Below, one piece after another: positions 23,996-31,764 of a DNA stretch of 64,000 nt; position 1 is the first letter of the stretch; every line of letters begins with the position of its first letter. The DNA comes from Trinickia fusca. Lineage in GTDB: Bacteria; Pseudomonadota; Gammaproteobacteria; Burkholderiales; Burkholderiaceae. The DNA is taken from contig NZ_RBZV01000001.1 in NCBI RefSeq assembly GCF_003628145.1, forward strand, positions 777,558 through 841,557, read 5' to 3'. The notes beneath the pieces were generated by a model. It did not search any database, was not told the origin of the DNA, and saw nothing but the letters and a program-made list of their open reading frames with translations. Position numbers and translations under genes: made by a program.

Positions 23996-25466
23996 TACCG
24001 GACGCATCAAGAAGCACCTCGACCTCGACATGCAGGCACTGGTGTTCCGGCCGTTGGAGGATGAAGCCCTTGCGCAAGAGCTGGGCTACATCGCGATGGT
24101 CGATCAGGCGCACGTGCTCATGTTGATTGATAGAGGAATACTCCCGGAGAAGGACGGGGCCACCCTGTTGAAAGAAATCACGCGACTGATCGCCGAACGC
24201 TTTGCCTCCTTGCGGGGGAAAGCGCCGATCAGGGGGCTCTATCTCCTCTATGAAAACCATCTGATCGAGAAGACCGGGGACCGGATAGGCGGCATGTTGC
24301 AGGCCGGCCGGTCACGCAACGATCTCGGGGCCACCATTTCCAGGATCCGGGCGAGAAAGCCGTTGCGCGCCTGCGTGGAAAGTGGGCTCACGCTGATCGA
24401 GACACTGGGGGCAAAATCACGAGAGTTCGCATCCGTCGTCATGCCGGCGTACACGCATTACCAGCCTGCCATGCCCGTCACCCTTGGACACTATCTGGAT
24501 TCGATTGCGCAAGCTTTGCTGCGCGATGTGGACGGGTTGCTGCAGGCCTCCAGCTCCCTCGAGTGTTCCCCGCTGGGAGCCGGGGCGTGCGGCGGAACAA
24601 GCTTCCCGATCGCGCCCGAGGAAACGGCCGCTCTGTTGGGCTTTACGAGCGTTGCCGCGAATTCGATCGATGCTGTCGCGAGCCGCGATCACGTTTTGCG
24701 GTTGCTGGCCGCCGCGGCCATTCTCGGGTTGACGATCAGCCGGTGCGCCTCGGACCTCATGCTGTGGTCCACCTACGAATTCGGTTTCATCCATCTTCCG
24801 GATGAACTGATCGGCTCCAGTTCCATGATGCCCCAGAAGCGCAATCCATTCTTGCTCGAGCACGTCAAGGGCAGAAGCGGGTCGCCGCTGGCGTGCCTGC
24901 AACATGCAGCGATGGCCACCCATGCCGCTCCCTACGGTAATTCCGTCGCCGTCGGGACGGAGTCCGTACGCGGGTTCGAGGAGGCCATGGAGGAAGTCCG
25001 CTCCTGTCTCCTGATCCTGCAAAAGCATATCGCCCTCATGGAACCCCGGGCAGCGCGCATGGAGGAAGTAGCCAAGGCCGCAAACACGGCCGCGACCTTT
25101 GTCGCGGAAATGCTCGTGAGGGACGCGGGCATGAGCTTCCGCGATGCACACCACCAGGTGGGCGCAAAGATCCTGGAGGCAGAAAAGATCGGCGTGAACG
25201 GCGCAGTGCATGCCGCACAGTCGCTATTGACGCTCGAGCCCGAGTCGCGATCGACCATGGCCTCACCGGGCCTCGCGATGAGCGCTGCTCGATACGGGGC
25301 AGGGCCGGGACGCGAACCATCATCGGAGAACAGTATCGGGGATCGCTGCACGGCTCAACGGCAATTGCTTGAAGCCAGAATGACTCCATGGCGCACCGCG
25401 GAAACCACCCTGAGTGATCGCATCACGAAGTTGCTCGAAAAGCACGGTCACTTGCAGGCGGCGTAG
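23988..25466 (+). CDS. Argininosuccinate lyase/fumarase-superfamily lyase (putative diaminobutyrate-releasing lyase)
   Basis: A 492-residue ArgH-like enzyme. Family marks are G-G-M-L-Q-A-G-R-S-R-N-D, Y-T-H-Y-Q-P-A-M-P-V-T-L-G-H, and the catalytic-serine loop G276-S-S-S-M-M-P-Q-K-R-N-P287, the superfamily signature. The members use a serine anion to expel fumarate from aspartyl adducts. No arginine genes are adjacent, and the setting points to a specialised lyase that removes fumarate from an N-(diaminobutyryl)-type aspartate adduct, leaving a free amine. A true argH role is the alternative. It is the fifth gene of the operon and is followed by a 110-base gap. Confidence 0.87.
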   Translation: MSDTGRIKKHLDLDMQALVFRPLEDEALAQELGYIAMVDQAHVLMLIDRGILPEKDGATLLKEITRLIAERFASLRGKAPIRGLYLLYENHLIEKTGDRIGGMLQAGRSRNDLGATISRIRARKPLRACVESGLTLIETLGAKSREFASVVMPAYTHYQPAMPVTLGHYLDSIAQALLRDVDGLLQASSSLECSPLGAGACGGTSFPIAPEETAALLGFTSVAANSIDAVASRDHVLRLLAAAAILGLTISRCASDLMLWSTYEFGFIHLPDELIGSSSMMPQKRNPFLLEHVKGRSGSPLACLQHAAMATHAAPYGNSVAVGTESVRGFEEAMEEVRSCLLILQKHIALMEPRAARMEEVAKAANTAATFVAEMLVRDAGMSFRDAHHQVGAKILEAEKIGVNGAVHAAQSLLTLEPESRSTMASPGLAMSAARYGAGPGREPSSENSIGDRCTAQRQLLEARMTPWRTAETTLSDRITKLLEKHGHLQAA

Positions 25467-25576
25467 CGATTGACTCTTTCGTTTCGTTTCGCGTCGCCCC
25501 TCGCGACGCGAACGGCGAGATTGCATCTATCGAATCCAAGAGCGGTATTCCTTCCTGAATGAAGACGAGAGGTTTG

Positions 25577-26767
25577 ATGATCACCAAGAAGAGCACTGTC
25601 GACACCCAGGCCCGACCCATGTACTGGCTGACCCTTTCCAGCCTGCTGCTGGTGACAGGCGCCGTGAACTTGCAGGTGCCTCTTTACCAGCACTACGCTG
25701 AAATCAGCGGGGCGAGCCACACCATTTCGGCCCTTGCGTTCGCCGCCTATGTAGGAGGACTCGTTCCGATCCTGCTGTTATTTGCTGGTGCGTCTGATCG
25801 CCTCGGCCGCAAGCCGGTCGTGATGCTGGCGTTACTCGGCTCCCTGGCCGCGACTATTCTGATGTCGGTCTTTCCCTCGATGGGGTGTCTCTTCGTTGCG
25901 CGAGTGCTTCAGGGCATGGGAGTCGGTCTCGGCATGGGCACCGTGACGGCCTATCTCAGCGAGCAGCGCCCGGGAGCCGAGAAGACCGTTTCCGCCCACG
26001 TCGCCTTGGCTTCATCGCTGGGCTTCGGCGGTGGAGCGCTTTTCACGACGGTCAGCCTCATGCTGCTCGATACGTCTTTGCCTTTGAGTTTCGTGGTTGC
26101 CATGATCGCGATGGCGATTGTATTGGTCGCCATGCCGTTCGCACCGGCAACGGTCAGAAACAAGGACAGCGCGCTGACCCGCCTGCCGAAATTTCTTCCA
26201 GGAAGTGCGGCGCCGTATCTCGGCATTTGCGCGGCCTGGAGCGTTTCGGGCCTCGTGATCGCATTGCTGCCCGCGCAGCTGGCGAAGCATCAGCTGGCCA
26301 GTTGGGCAGGTCCTGCGCTCTTTCTGGTCAACGTCGTCGGCATCGTGTGCCAGCCAATGGCCCGCAAGCTCAGCCCCGGGATCAATCTCGCGATTGGCGC
26401 GCTGCTGATCCCGCTCGGCTACTTGATCATGATTCGTGGCGCCAGCGCGGGCAACGTGCCATGGCTATTGGTGGGCGCTTCCGTAGCGGGCGCGGCCTGT
26501 TATGGGTTCACCTATCTCGGAGGACTCACGCATATCGTCGAGCGTTCGGGTTCCGAAAAGGCGCGCTCCGTTTCAGGCTACTTTCTCTTTGCCTATTTCG
26601 GATTTGCGGCCCCCAGCATCATGATGGGGGTGGTGGCGGACAAAACCAGTATTTCCGCCGCACTGGAGGTGTTCGCGTACGGCATCGCGCTCGTTCACAT
26701 GCTGCTTCTACTGATGATCTTTGCGCCTGCCCGGTTGGCGCCACTGTTTAGAAGGGATGCGCAATGA
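25577..26767 (+). CDS. MFS transporter (probable exporter of the operon's product)
   Basis: The ATG at 25577 is preferred because gagagg lies just ahead of it; the ATG at 25559 has no comparable site. The 396-residue protein has about twelve hydrophobic segments and the MFS loop 2-3 pattern G-A-S-D-R-L-G-R-K-P-V. A glycine-rich G-M-G-V-G-L-G-M-G-T-V-T segment resembles motif C of drug exporters. It overlaps the PhzF gene by 4 bases, so it belongs to the operon and most likely provides export and self-protection. Confidence 0.9.
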   Translation: MITKKSTVDTQARPMYWLTLSSLLLVTGAVNLQVPLYQHYAEISGASHTISALAFAAYVGGLVPILLLFAGASDRLGRKPVVMLALLGSLAATILMSVFPSMGCLFVARVLQGMGVGLGMGTVTAYLSEQRPGAEKTVSAHVALASSLGFGGGALFTTVSLMLLDTSLPLSFVVAMIAMAIVLVAMPFAPATVRNKDSALTRLPKFLPGSAAPYLGICAAWSVSGLVIALLPAQLAKHQLASWAGPALFLVNVVGIVCQPMARKLSPGINLAIGALLIPLGYLIMIRGASAGNVPWLLVGASVAGAACYGFTYLGGLTHIVERSGSEKARSVSGYFLFAYFGFAAPSIMMGVVADKTSISAALEVFAYGIALVHMLLLLMIFAPARLAPLFRRDAQ

Positions 26768-27711
26768 ACTATCCATACATCCTTGCTGACGTCTTCACCT
26801 CGGAACCGTTCGGGGGTAATCCCTTGGCCGTGTTCCCGAGCGCTGACGGCCTCACGGCGGAAGAGATGCAGCTCATCGCCCGCGAGTTGAATCTTTCCGA
26901 GACGTCGTTCGTGTTTTCTCCAAACGAAGGGAAGGCCACACATACCGTGCGTATCTTCACCCCGTCGAAGGAGCTTCCCTTTGCCGGGCACCCGACGATA
27001 GGAACCGCGGTCGTCATCGCCGGGTTCGGGAGCCATGACAATGCGACCCAGCCCCTCGAGCTCGTGTTTGAGGAAGGGGTGGGCAACGTGCCGGTGAAGG
27101 TAACCCGGCTTGAGGATCAGTCATATTTCGCGACACTGAAAGCGCGAGCCGCGACCGTGGACTATGACGTCCCCTCGATCGCTGCGCTCGCGAAACTTTT
27201 GTGCCTTCCCGTCGAAGCGGTGCGAGCAGATGTGTTGAAGCCGGCCGCAGTGTCCTGTGGCGTTCCCTTTACGATGATCCCCTTGGCGAACCGGGATTAT
27301 CTTGCGGCTTGCACCCTCAACATGGAGGCATGGCAGGCGCTCCTTGCGGGGCGCGATGCCGCCCAGGTCTATCCGTTTGTCGTCGATCACGATCGACGCG
27401 AGGTGCACGTGCGGATGTTTGCTCCCGCGTTCGGGCAGCCGGAAGATGCGGCGACCGGAGCCGCTGCCGCGGCGCTGGGAAGCTTCCTCAGTCAGTCCTA
27501 CGATCTTCGAGATATATCCGAGTGGCGCATACATCAAGGAGCTTACATGGGAAGGAAGAGTGTGCTCAACGTTAAAGTCGTCCCCCACCTGCAGGACGCA
27601 GGAGCCGTCGAGCTGGGAGGCAGCGCGGTCGTCATCGGGGAAGGGAAGATCTATGGCCGTCTCCTAGCCCGCTTCCACAATTCTCACGACGAGGGAGCCT
27701 GCCATGCGTAA
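26764..27711 (+). CDS. PhzF-family isomerase/epimerase
   Basis: A 315-residue protein with the two-lobed DAP-epimerase-like PhzF fold signatures. They are V-F-T-S-E-P-F-G-G-N-P-L-A-V-F at the N-terminus, N-L-S-E-T-S-F-V carrying the catalytic glutamate (near residue 46), F-T-P-S-K-E-L-P-F-A-G-H-P-T-I-G, and the C-lobe D-A-A-T-G-A-A-A-A-A-L-G. PhzF enzymes use acid/base chemistry for isomerisation or racemisation. In D-cycloserine synthesis a related enzyme racemises an amino acid before an ATP-grasp enzyme acts, a plausible parallel here. The gene overlaps the MFS gene (ATGA) and the following ATP-grasp gene (8 bases). Confidence 0.9.
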   Translation: MNYPYILADVFTSEPFGGNPLAVFPSADGLTAEEMQLIARELNLSETSFVFSPNEGKATHTVRIFTPSKELPFAGHPTIGTAVVIAGFGSHDNATQPLELVFEEGVGNVPVKVTRLEDQSYFATLKARAATVDYDVPSIAALAKLLCLPVEAVRADVLKPAAVSCGVPFTMIPLANRDYLAACTLNMEAWQALLAGRDAAQVYPFVVDHDRREVHVRMFAPAFGQPEDAATGAAAAALGSFLSQSYDLRDISEWRIHQGAYMGRKSVLNVKVVPHLQDAGAVELGGSAVVIGEGKIYGRLLARFHNSHDEGACHA

Positions 27712-28966
27712 CCAGGCATTCATTCTATTCGGCGGGTACACGCGGTCGCTTTACCACCATTTCATCCCTTTGCTCATCAAGATGGGCATGAAGGTCCTGG
27801 TGATCGATCTTCCGGGAAGCGAGTCTCTTCGCAATGACGCAGGCTGGGAGCCCGGTATGGTGGAGGCCGTGTTCTGCGACGGTGAAGATTTGCCGACCAT
27901 TCTTGCCACTTGCAAGGGTTGGGAGGAAAGCTATCTCCTCCAAGGTGCGCTGAATACCATCGAGGAATTCACTTACAGCAGCGCGATCGCCATCGACTAT
28001 CTGAAGCTGAAGGGGCCGGGAATCAAGGCTTGCACGATAGCGAGCAACAAGGCGTTGCAGCGCGCGTACTTCGAGCAATGGAGCCCGGCCTATCGGTACA
28101 TTACCCAGCGTGAAGGCCTCCCGCAGGGATGCCCGTATCCTTCGATGCTGAAAGCGACCAACCGTCATGGCGGAAGCGGTGTCATTCGGGTCAACAGCGA
28201 GGCGGAGGCCCTTGTCGCCTTGTCGAGTTTCGAACCGGACGAGCGGCTCAATTTCGAAGAGTACGTGGTGGGTAGCGACTTTTCGATCGAGACGATCGTG
28301 AGCGACGGGGAGATCGTCTTCCAGAGCCTCACGGAGGAGGACAATCTGTACTCGAATGGGTATCACATGGAAATGGGATACAACATTCCGGCGGTCGGTT
28401 TTGAGCCTGCATTGATCGAAAAAGCGTATGACATCAACCGTCGCGTTCACGAAGGCATGGGCTTTCAGTACGGGACGTCGCATGCGGAATACCGCATCAC
28501 GCAAAGCGGCGAAATACGCCTGATCGAAATCGCGGCGCGGCCTCCTGGTGACGGGATCTTTGCCCTGTATCAGCTTTCTACCGGGAAGTTGATCGAGGAG
28601 TCCGTGCTGGCTTCCGTCATGGGAAGGGAGGCCAGTTATCCCTTGCCGCTACGCTATACGAAGCAGACCTGGCTACGGCATGAACCCGGCATCTTGCAGG
28701 GTATCGACCATCCTCATGAGGGTGTCGAGATCAACTATTTTCCGGAGAGCAAACGGCATCCACGGGAATACTCGTTCGACGCGGCACAACCGCCCACTTT
28801 GCGCGAAATCGTGCTCGAGCATCGCAAGGGAGAGCAGCTGGGCGAGATGGCCGGGCAGGGGTCGCGCCTGGGCTGGGTCATTATCGATGCGCCTTCGCCG
28901 CAGTTGCTTGCCCGGGGTACTGAGGAGTTTCTGGACACCATCAAGGTTTCAATGGGTGAGGCATAG
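27704..28966 (+). CDS. ATP-grasp ligase 2
   Basis: A 420-residue ATP-grasp protein, distinct from ligase 1. The core shows S-M-L-K-A-T-N-R-H-G-G-S-G-V, then L-N-F-E-E-Y-V-V-G-S-D-F-S-I-E-T, and a metal-binding end I-R-L-I-E-I-A-A-R-P-P-G-D-G, where the usual N-P-R is replaced by A-A-R. A C-terminal domain of ~110 residues follows. Two ATP-grasp ligases in one operon suggest two amide bonds, as in a tripeptide or an amidated dipeptide. It is the last gene of the operon and is followed within 25 bases by scrambled remnants, which mark the right edge of the cluster. Confidence 0.83.
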   Translation: MRNQAFILFGGYTRSLYHHFIPLLIKMGMKVLVIDLPGSESLRNDAGWEPGMVEAVFCDGEDLPTILATCKGWEESYLLQGALNTIEEFTYSSAIAIDYLKLKGPGIKACTIASNKALQRAYFEQWSPAYRYITQREGLPQGCPYPSMLKATNRHGGSGVIRVNSEAEALVALSSFEPDERLNFEEYVVGSDFSIETIVSDGEIVFQSLTEEDNLYSNGYHMEMGYNIPAVGFEPALIEKAYDINRRVHEGMGFQYGTSHAEYRITQSGEIRLIEIAARPPGDGIFALYQLSTGKLIEESVLASVMGREASYPLPLRYTKQTWLRHEPGILQGIDHPHEGVEINYFPESKRHPREYSFDAAQPPTLREIVLEHRKGEQLGEMAGQGSRLGWVIIDAPSPQLLARGTEEFLDTIKVSMGEA

Positions 28967-28987
28967 TCGGACGTCCAACGATCGACG

Positions 28988-29110
28988 TTATCGCCCACAT
29001 TGGCCCAGGCACTCCGCGAGGCAGTGCTGGGCCTTCTGTGACATATCGACGAACATCACTTCCCAGATGTGGCCGTCGTGGGCTTCGAAGCTGCGATCGT
29101 AGATGAAGCC
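28988..29110 (-). pseudogene. C-terminal remnant of a VOC/glyoxalase-family gene
   Basis: Read on the minus strand from 29110, the frame gives G-F-I-Y-D-R-S-F-E-A-H-D-G-H-I-W-E-V, the conserved last strand of VOC (glyoxalase/PhnB-like) proteins, and ends at a stop at 28988. Upstream on that strand the reading switches abruptly to transposase sequence. Only about 40 codons survive. Confidence 0.7.
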
Positions 29111-29172
29111 GGCCCAAGCCGCTCAGCCGCCCGCCACGGCATCAGTCGTCCTTCGACCATCGCTTGTTCGTT
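29111..29172 (-). pseudogene. Short ISNCY-type transposase N-terminal remnant fused to the VOC remnant
   Basis: The minus-strand frame reads E-Q-A-M-V-E-G-R-L-M-P-W-R-A-A-E-R-L-G. It matches the longer transposase remnant at 29536-29745 (Q-A-V-A-D-G-K-L-K-P-W-R-A-A-E-R-L-G) but is a diverged copy. The junction with VOC sequence is at 29110/29111, a recombination or deletion scar. Confidence 0.65.
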
Positions 29173-29206
29173 CACTGGATAAGGCTTACGGCACCGTCGA
29201 GGTCAA

Positions 29207-29482
29207 ATGAAGAAAGGACTTTTTATTCTTGTGGCGGTTCTGGTTGCTCTCATAGGTGGTTGGGAGATAGCAGCAGCTATCGCGCGGCTTCCGGGGGAGA
29301 TGCCTGACTTTTTGGATGACTTCATCCGTTGGTCTTTGAGGATGATTGGCGCCGTCCAGTTGGAGAACACGGACGATATTGAGGTGATCGCTTTTTTGCT
29401 GGCGTTTGCCGTTTGCGCGGTGCTTGTCGGTGTTGTTGAGGCGTCCTGTTGGGCCGTGATTCGGCGTCTTCGTCCCAGATAG
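29207..29482 (+). CDS. Small two-helix membrane protein, function unknown
   Basis: A 91-residue protein with gagg about 8 bases before the ATG. Residues 4-26 and 61-85 are strongly hydrophobic, separated by an acidic, probably extracytoplasmic loop with D-D-F and E-N-T-D-D-I-E. The C-terminus is basic (R-R-L-R-P-R), which predicts a cytoplasmic tail. It stands between two transposase remnants and is lower in GC than the nearby operon. I do not recognise a family. Confidence 0.6.
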   Translation: MKKGLFILVAVLVALIGGWEIAAAIARLPGEMPDFLDDFIRWSLRMIGAVQLENTDDIEVIAFLLAFAVCAVLVGVVEASCWAVIRRLRPR

Positions 29483-29535
29483 TAGAGTTGCCGGCCTTGG
29501 CGGCCGGCTGATGACGATTCGATCGGCGTAGCGAG

Positions 29536-29745
29536 ATTGCTGCTGGGCTTCGAGCGCCGACGCGACACGAGACCTTGTGGCCCGTGCTCACGCAGTTGAC
29601 CGACCAGCCGGCGAATCTGCCGTGTCGTCAGCCCGAGGCGCTCAGCCGCGCGCCACGGCTTGAGCTTGCCGTCCGCCACGGCCTGGATCACCTTCAAGCG
29701 GTCGAGTTCTCGCATGTTCAATGTCACCAGTGCAGTCGAATGCAT
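29536..29745 (-). pseudogene. Truncated ISNCY-type transposase (N-terminal helix-turn-helix part only)
   Basis: From an ATG at 29745 (or 29715) the minus strand encodes M-R-E-L-D-R-L-K-V-I-Q-A-V-A-D-G and then T-T-R-Q-I-R-R-L-V-G-Q-L, the helix-turn-helix start of ISNCY-group transposases. Homology ends near S-K-P-S-S-N (29536); the frame continues only as an antisense reading across the small membrane gene. No catalytic domain remains. Confidence 0.8.
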
Positions 29746-30137
29746 GGCCGGCTCCGTTGTCCCGCAGGGAGCTGCCAAGCATACCGAGGTCAAAACGCGA
29801 CATTTCTAAATAGCCAGAACACGACATTTGCATATAGCTCTAACATCAAAACCGTTGATAATTCATGTTATGTCAAATCATATGTCTTTCAACCACCACG
29901 GCAGGCACACACTCAGTGAGAACATCACACCCGGTTGGCCGCTGCGAGGGATGCTGGGGCCACCGGCACAGGAACGATCGATATCTCAGTGCGAGCCTCT
30001 CGCATGCTTCATGTGCGGCGCCCCAACCATCTCGGCCCGATCTTGCTCATGCTGATACCTGAAAATCAAAGCATGGACGCTCCCCGCTCATGTTCGATGA
30101 ACGTGAGCAGGTGTATCCGAGCGATTCAGTCGTTCAC
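29746..30137. other. AT-richer non-coding stretch between IS remnant and effector gene
   Basis: I see no recognisable gene or strong hairpin. Short open frames exist on the plus strand but lack ribosome-binding sites and family features. Base composition is poorer in GC than the core genes, in line with the surrounding acquired segment. Confidence 0.4.
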
Positions 30138-31238
30138 TCAGTGTTGCTCCGGCATCCTCTGCAGCGAGCGTGGAAGCTGGTTAATAAGTTGCGCCCCCGC
30201 CGAATTGCGCATCGCAATCTGCCGCACTCCATTCAATTCAGGCGGCCGCTGAGGCCCAATAACGAGGAAGTGACTGCTGGCCCCCGCGTTATGTTCAGAA
30301 TACTGGTGCCACGACATCTCGGTTTTTTCGTCAATTTTTACCGGTTTATCTTTATCGTCCGGAAAAATCAGTACATGCCCCCCGACATTGATTTGATTCA
30401 TCTTTTCGATGGCCTCCTCCTCGCTCATGCCCGCCGGGTAACCATTGCTGTTCTGCATCGTATGAAGCATAAAATTCTTTAGATCTTCGTTTCCACCAAC
30501 GGCCCTTCCGAGCATATTATTTGGTATTCTAAATCGAAGAACATCTCGAAATGGTTTTTCGGGTGATCCCCATTTTTTACTAATTTTACCTTGCGGCTCT
30601 GTTTCGTGACCGGTCGTGAGATAGAACCCATATCCGAATTCTCCTGGGCTGCGATTCACTTCCAACTCTTTTTGATTCATAACGCTTGAATTGGCTGTAA
30701 CATGGGCCAATTCCGTGTGCGTTGCGGGGATCAAATCAGCAGGGACTCGGTGCGGAGTTGCATTTGGTATGTCCCAATTGGCCAATTTCTTCCTTCCGGA
30801 AAGTATTCCGGGGATCGCAATTTCTTTGCCGGCTTCGTTCCATACATGCGGGCGTAGCTCGTTGTCATCTGCCTTCAATTTTTTGAGAAAAGATTCCGAA
30901 TCGTCGCAGGTTATTTCTTCGTTGCTATCCAAAAGAAATGCCAAAGTGTTTTTTAAATTCGGGTGCAGATCATTTCCACTCTTCTCTCTGTACCAATTCG
31001 ATATCGTATTGACTTTCTGCTCGGTCGTCCCATGAAGCAGCGGAGCGGAATTACGCCGTATCTGGTTGTGAGCAGCGGCGGACGAAGCCTGAGACGTGCT
31101 GGAACTCGGATTCAGCTCAGTGAAAGCTCCTCGCGCCAAAGACGTACTCGCATGCGTCGTACTTGCCGATGTCGTCTGCTCATTGCCCTCAGACGCATCC
31201 GTTGGCCTGTCGGTCACATGACCCAGTCCGTTCATCAT
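30138..31238 (-). CDS. Candidate type III secreted effector with an ART-like F-G-x-G-F-Y-L-T segment
   Basis: A 366-residue protein, markedly poorer in GC than the core genes. The first ~65 residues are rich in Ser, Thr, Ala and Asn with few hydrophobics, typical of a type III secretion signal region, and there is no Sec signal peptide. The centre has T-H-T-E-L-A-H and then R-S-P-G-E-F-G-Y-G-F-Y-L-T-T, which resembles the core strand of ADP-ribosyltransferase-fold toxins (G-x-G-F-Y-x-T), but a full catalytic triad cannot be assigned. A PIP-box promoter lies 65-126 bases upstream. The gene stands alone, with ATG-ATG at 31238/31235 and agg-ag ahead of it. The effector role is inferred from promoter, N-terminus and composition. 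Confidence 0.65.
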   Translation of the reverse strand: MMNGLGHVTDRPTDASEGNEQTTSASTTHASTSLARGAFTELNPSSSTSQASSAAAHNQIRRNSAPLLHGTTEQKVNTISNWYREKSGNDLHPNLKNTLAFLLDSNEEITCDDSESFLKKLKADDNELRPHVWNEAGKEIAIPGILSGRKKLANWDIPNATPHRVPADLIPATHTELAHVTANSSVMNQKELEVNRSPGEFGYGFYLTTGHETEPQGKISKKWGSPEKPFRDVLRFRIPNNMLGRAVGGNEDLKNFMLHTMQNSNGYPAGMSEEEAIEKMNQINVGGHVLIFPDDKDKPVKIDEKTEMSWHQYSEHNAGASSHFLVIGPQRPPELNGVRQIAMRNSAGAQLINQLPRSLQRMPEQH

Positions 31239-31302
31239 CTCTTTTTGCTCCTGAAAAATGGGGCGCCTCCGCGTGAGTCATGCATGTCGCCCTGGCATTT
31301 TC

Positions 31303-31364
31303 ACTATGAAGCGTTTGAAGACGCGGCCGAACTTGGGGTACGAAGTCCTGCGTCGATATGCGAA
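31303..31364 (-). promoter_or_regulatory. PIP box (hrpII box) with correctly spaced -10 element
   Basis: On the minus strand, TTCGC-N15-TTCGT occupies 31364 to 31340. It is followed after 31 bases by CATAGT (31308 to 31303), a YANNNT -10 element. PIP boxes (TTCGB-N15-TTCGB, 30-32 bases before YANNNT) are bound by HrpX/HrpB-type AraC regulators of type III secretion in Xanthomonas, Ralstonia and related plant-associated bacteria. The element points at the candidate effector gene, whose ATG is 64 bases past the -10. Confidence 0.75.
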
Positions 31365-31764
31365 CAGGATTTAACTTGCTCGCAGTATCGACATGAATGT
31401 GCTGCACTACAGCTTGCTTGTCCATTCTGCCTACGGCGCTCCGTCCTTTTGCGGTTGTACGCCTCATCGATCGTCAATGGCTAGGCTCGGCCGGGGCACG
31501 CTCGACGTGAAGCCCACTACTCTTCGGGGGTGTCTGCCAGAGATCATAGGCGGTCTACCCGGCCAGACAGGCCTCGGCGCGACCGATGCACCTCGTCACC
31601 AATCGGACTCATCAACAACGCGGCGCACCAACACTGTCAGCCAGGTTCGCTTTATCTCCGTAGCACCTCTCTCCTGAACACGAGCACTATCTACGAGATC
31701 CACGCATAGTGCTAAAACGGCGCGCGAAATATCCTTCGCCCATCTCATCGCAGACAGAGCGAAC
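31365..31764. other. Leader region of the RiPP locus; no gene recognised
   Basis: The stretch between the effector promoter and the radical SAM gene should hold the promoter of the RiPP operon on the plus strand. An open frame at 31393-31677 has no family resemblance and no ribosome-binding site, and I do not call it. No strong hairpin was found. Confidence 0.4.

Noticed and set aside
22772-28966. The eight-gene operon as a D-cycloserine cluster
   Set aside because: It shares a CysK-like enzyme, a PhzF-type racemase and an ATP-grasp ligase with that pathway. The arginase-like and acetyltransferase genes are missing, and the threonine-kinase/lyase pair points to diaminobutyrate instead.
29203-29793. 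Full 196-codon minus-strand frame of the ISNCY-type transposase
   Set aside because: Only the first ~85 residues are transposase. The rest is antisense to the small membrane gene and shows no homology.
31393-31677. 94-codon plus-strand frame between the effector and the radical SAM gene
   Set aside because: It lacks a ribosome-binding site and recognisable domains, and it overlaps the expected promoter region.
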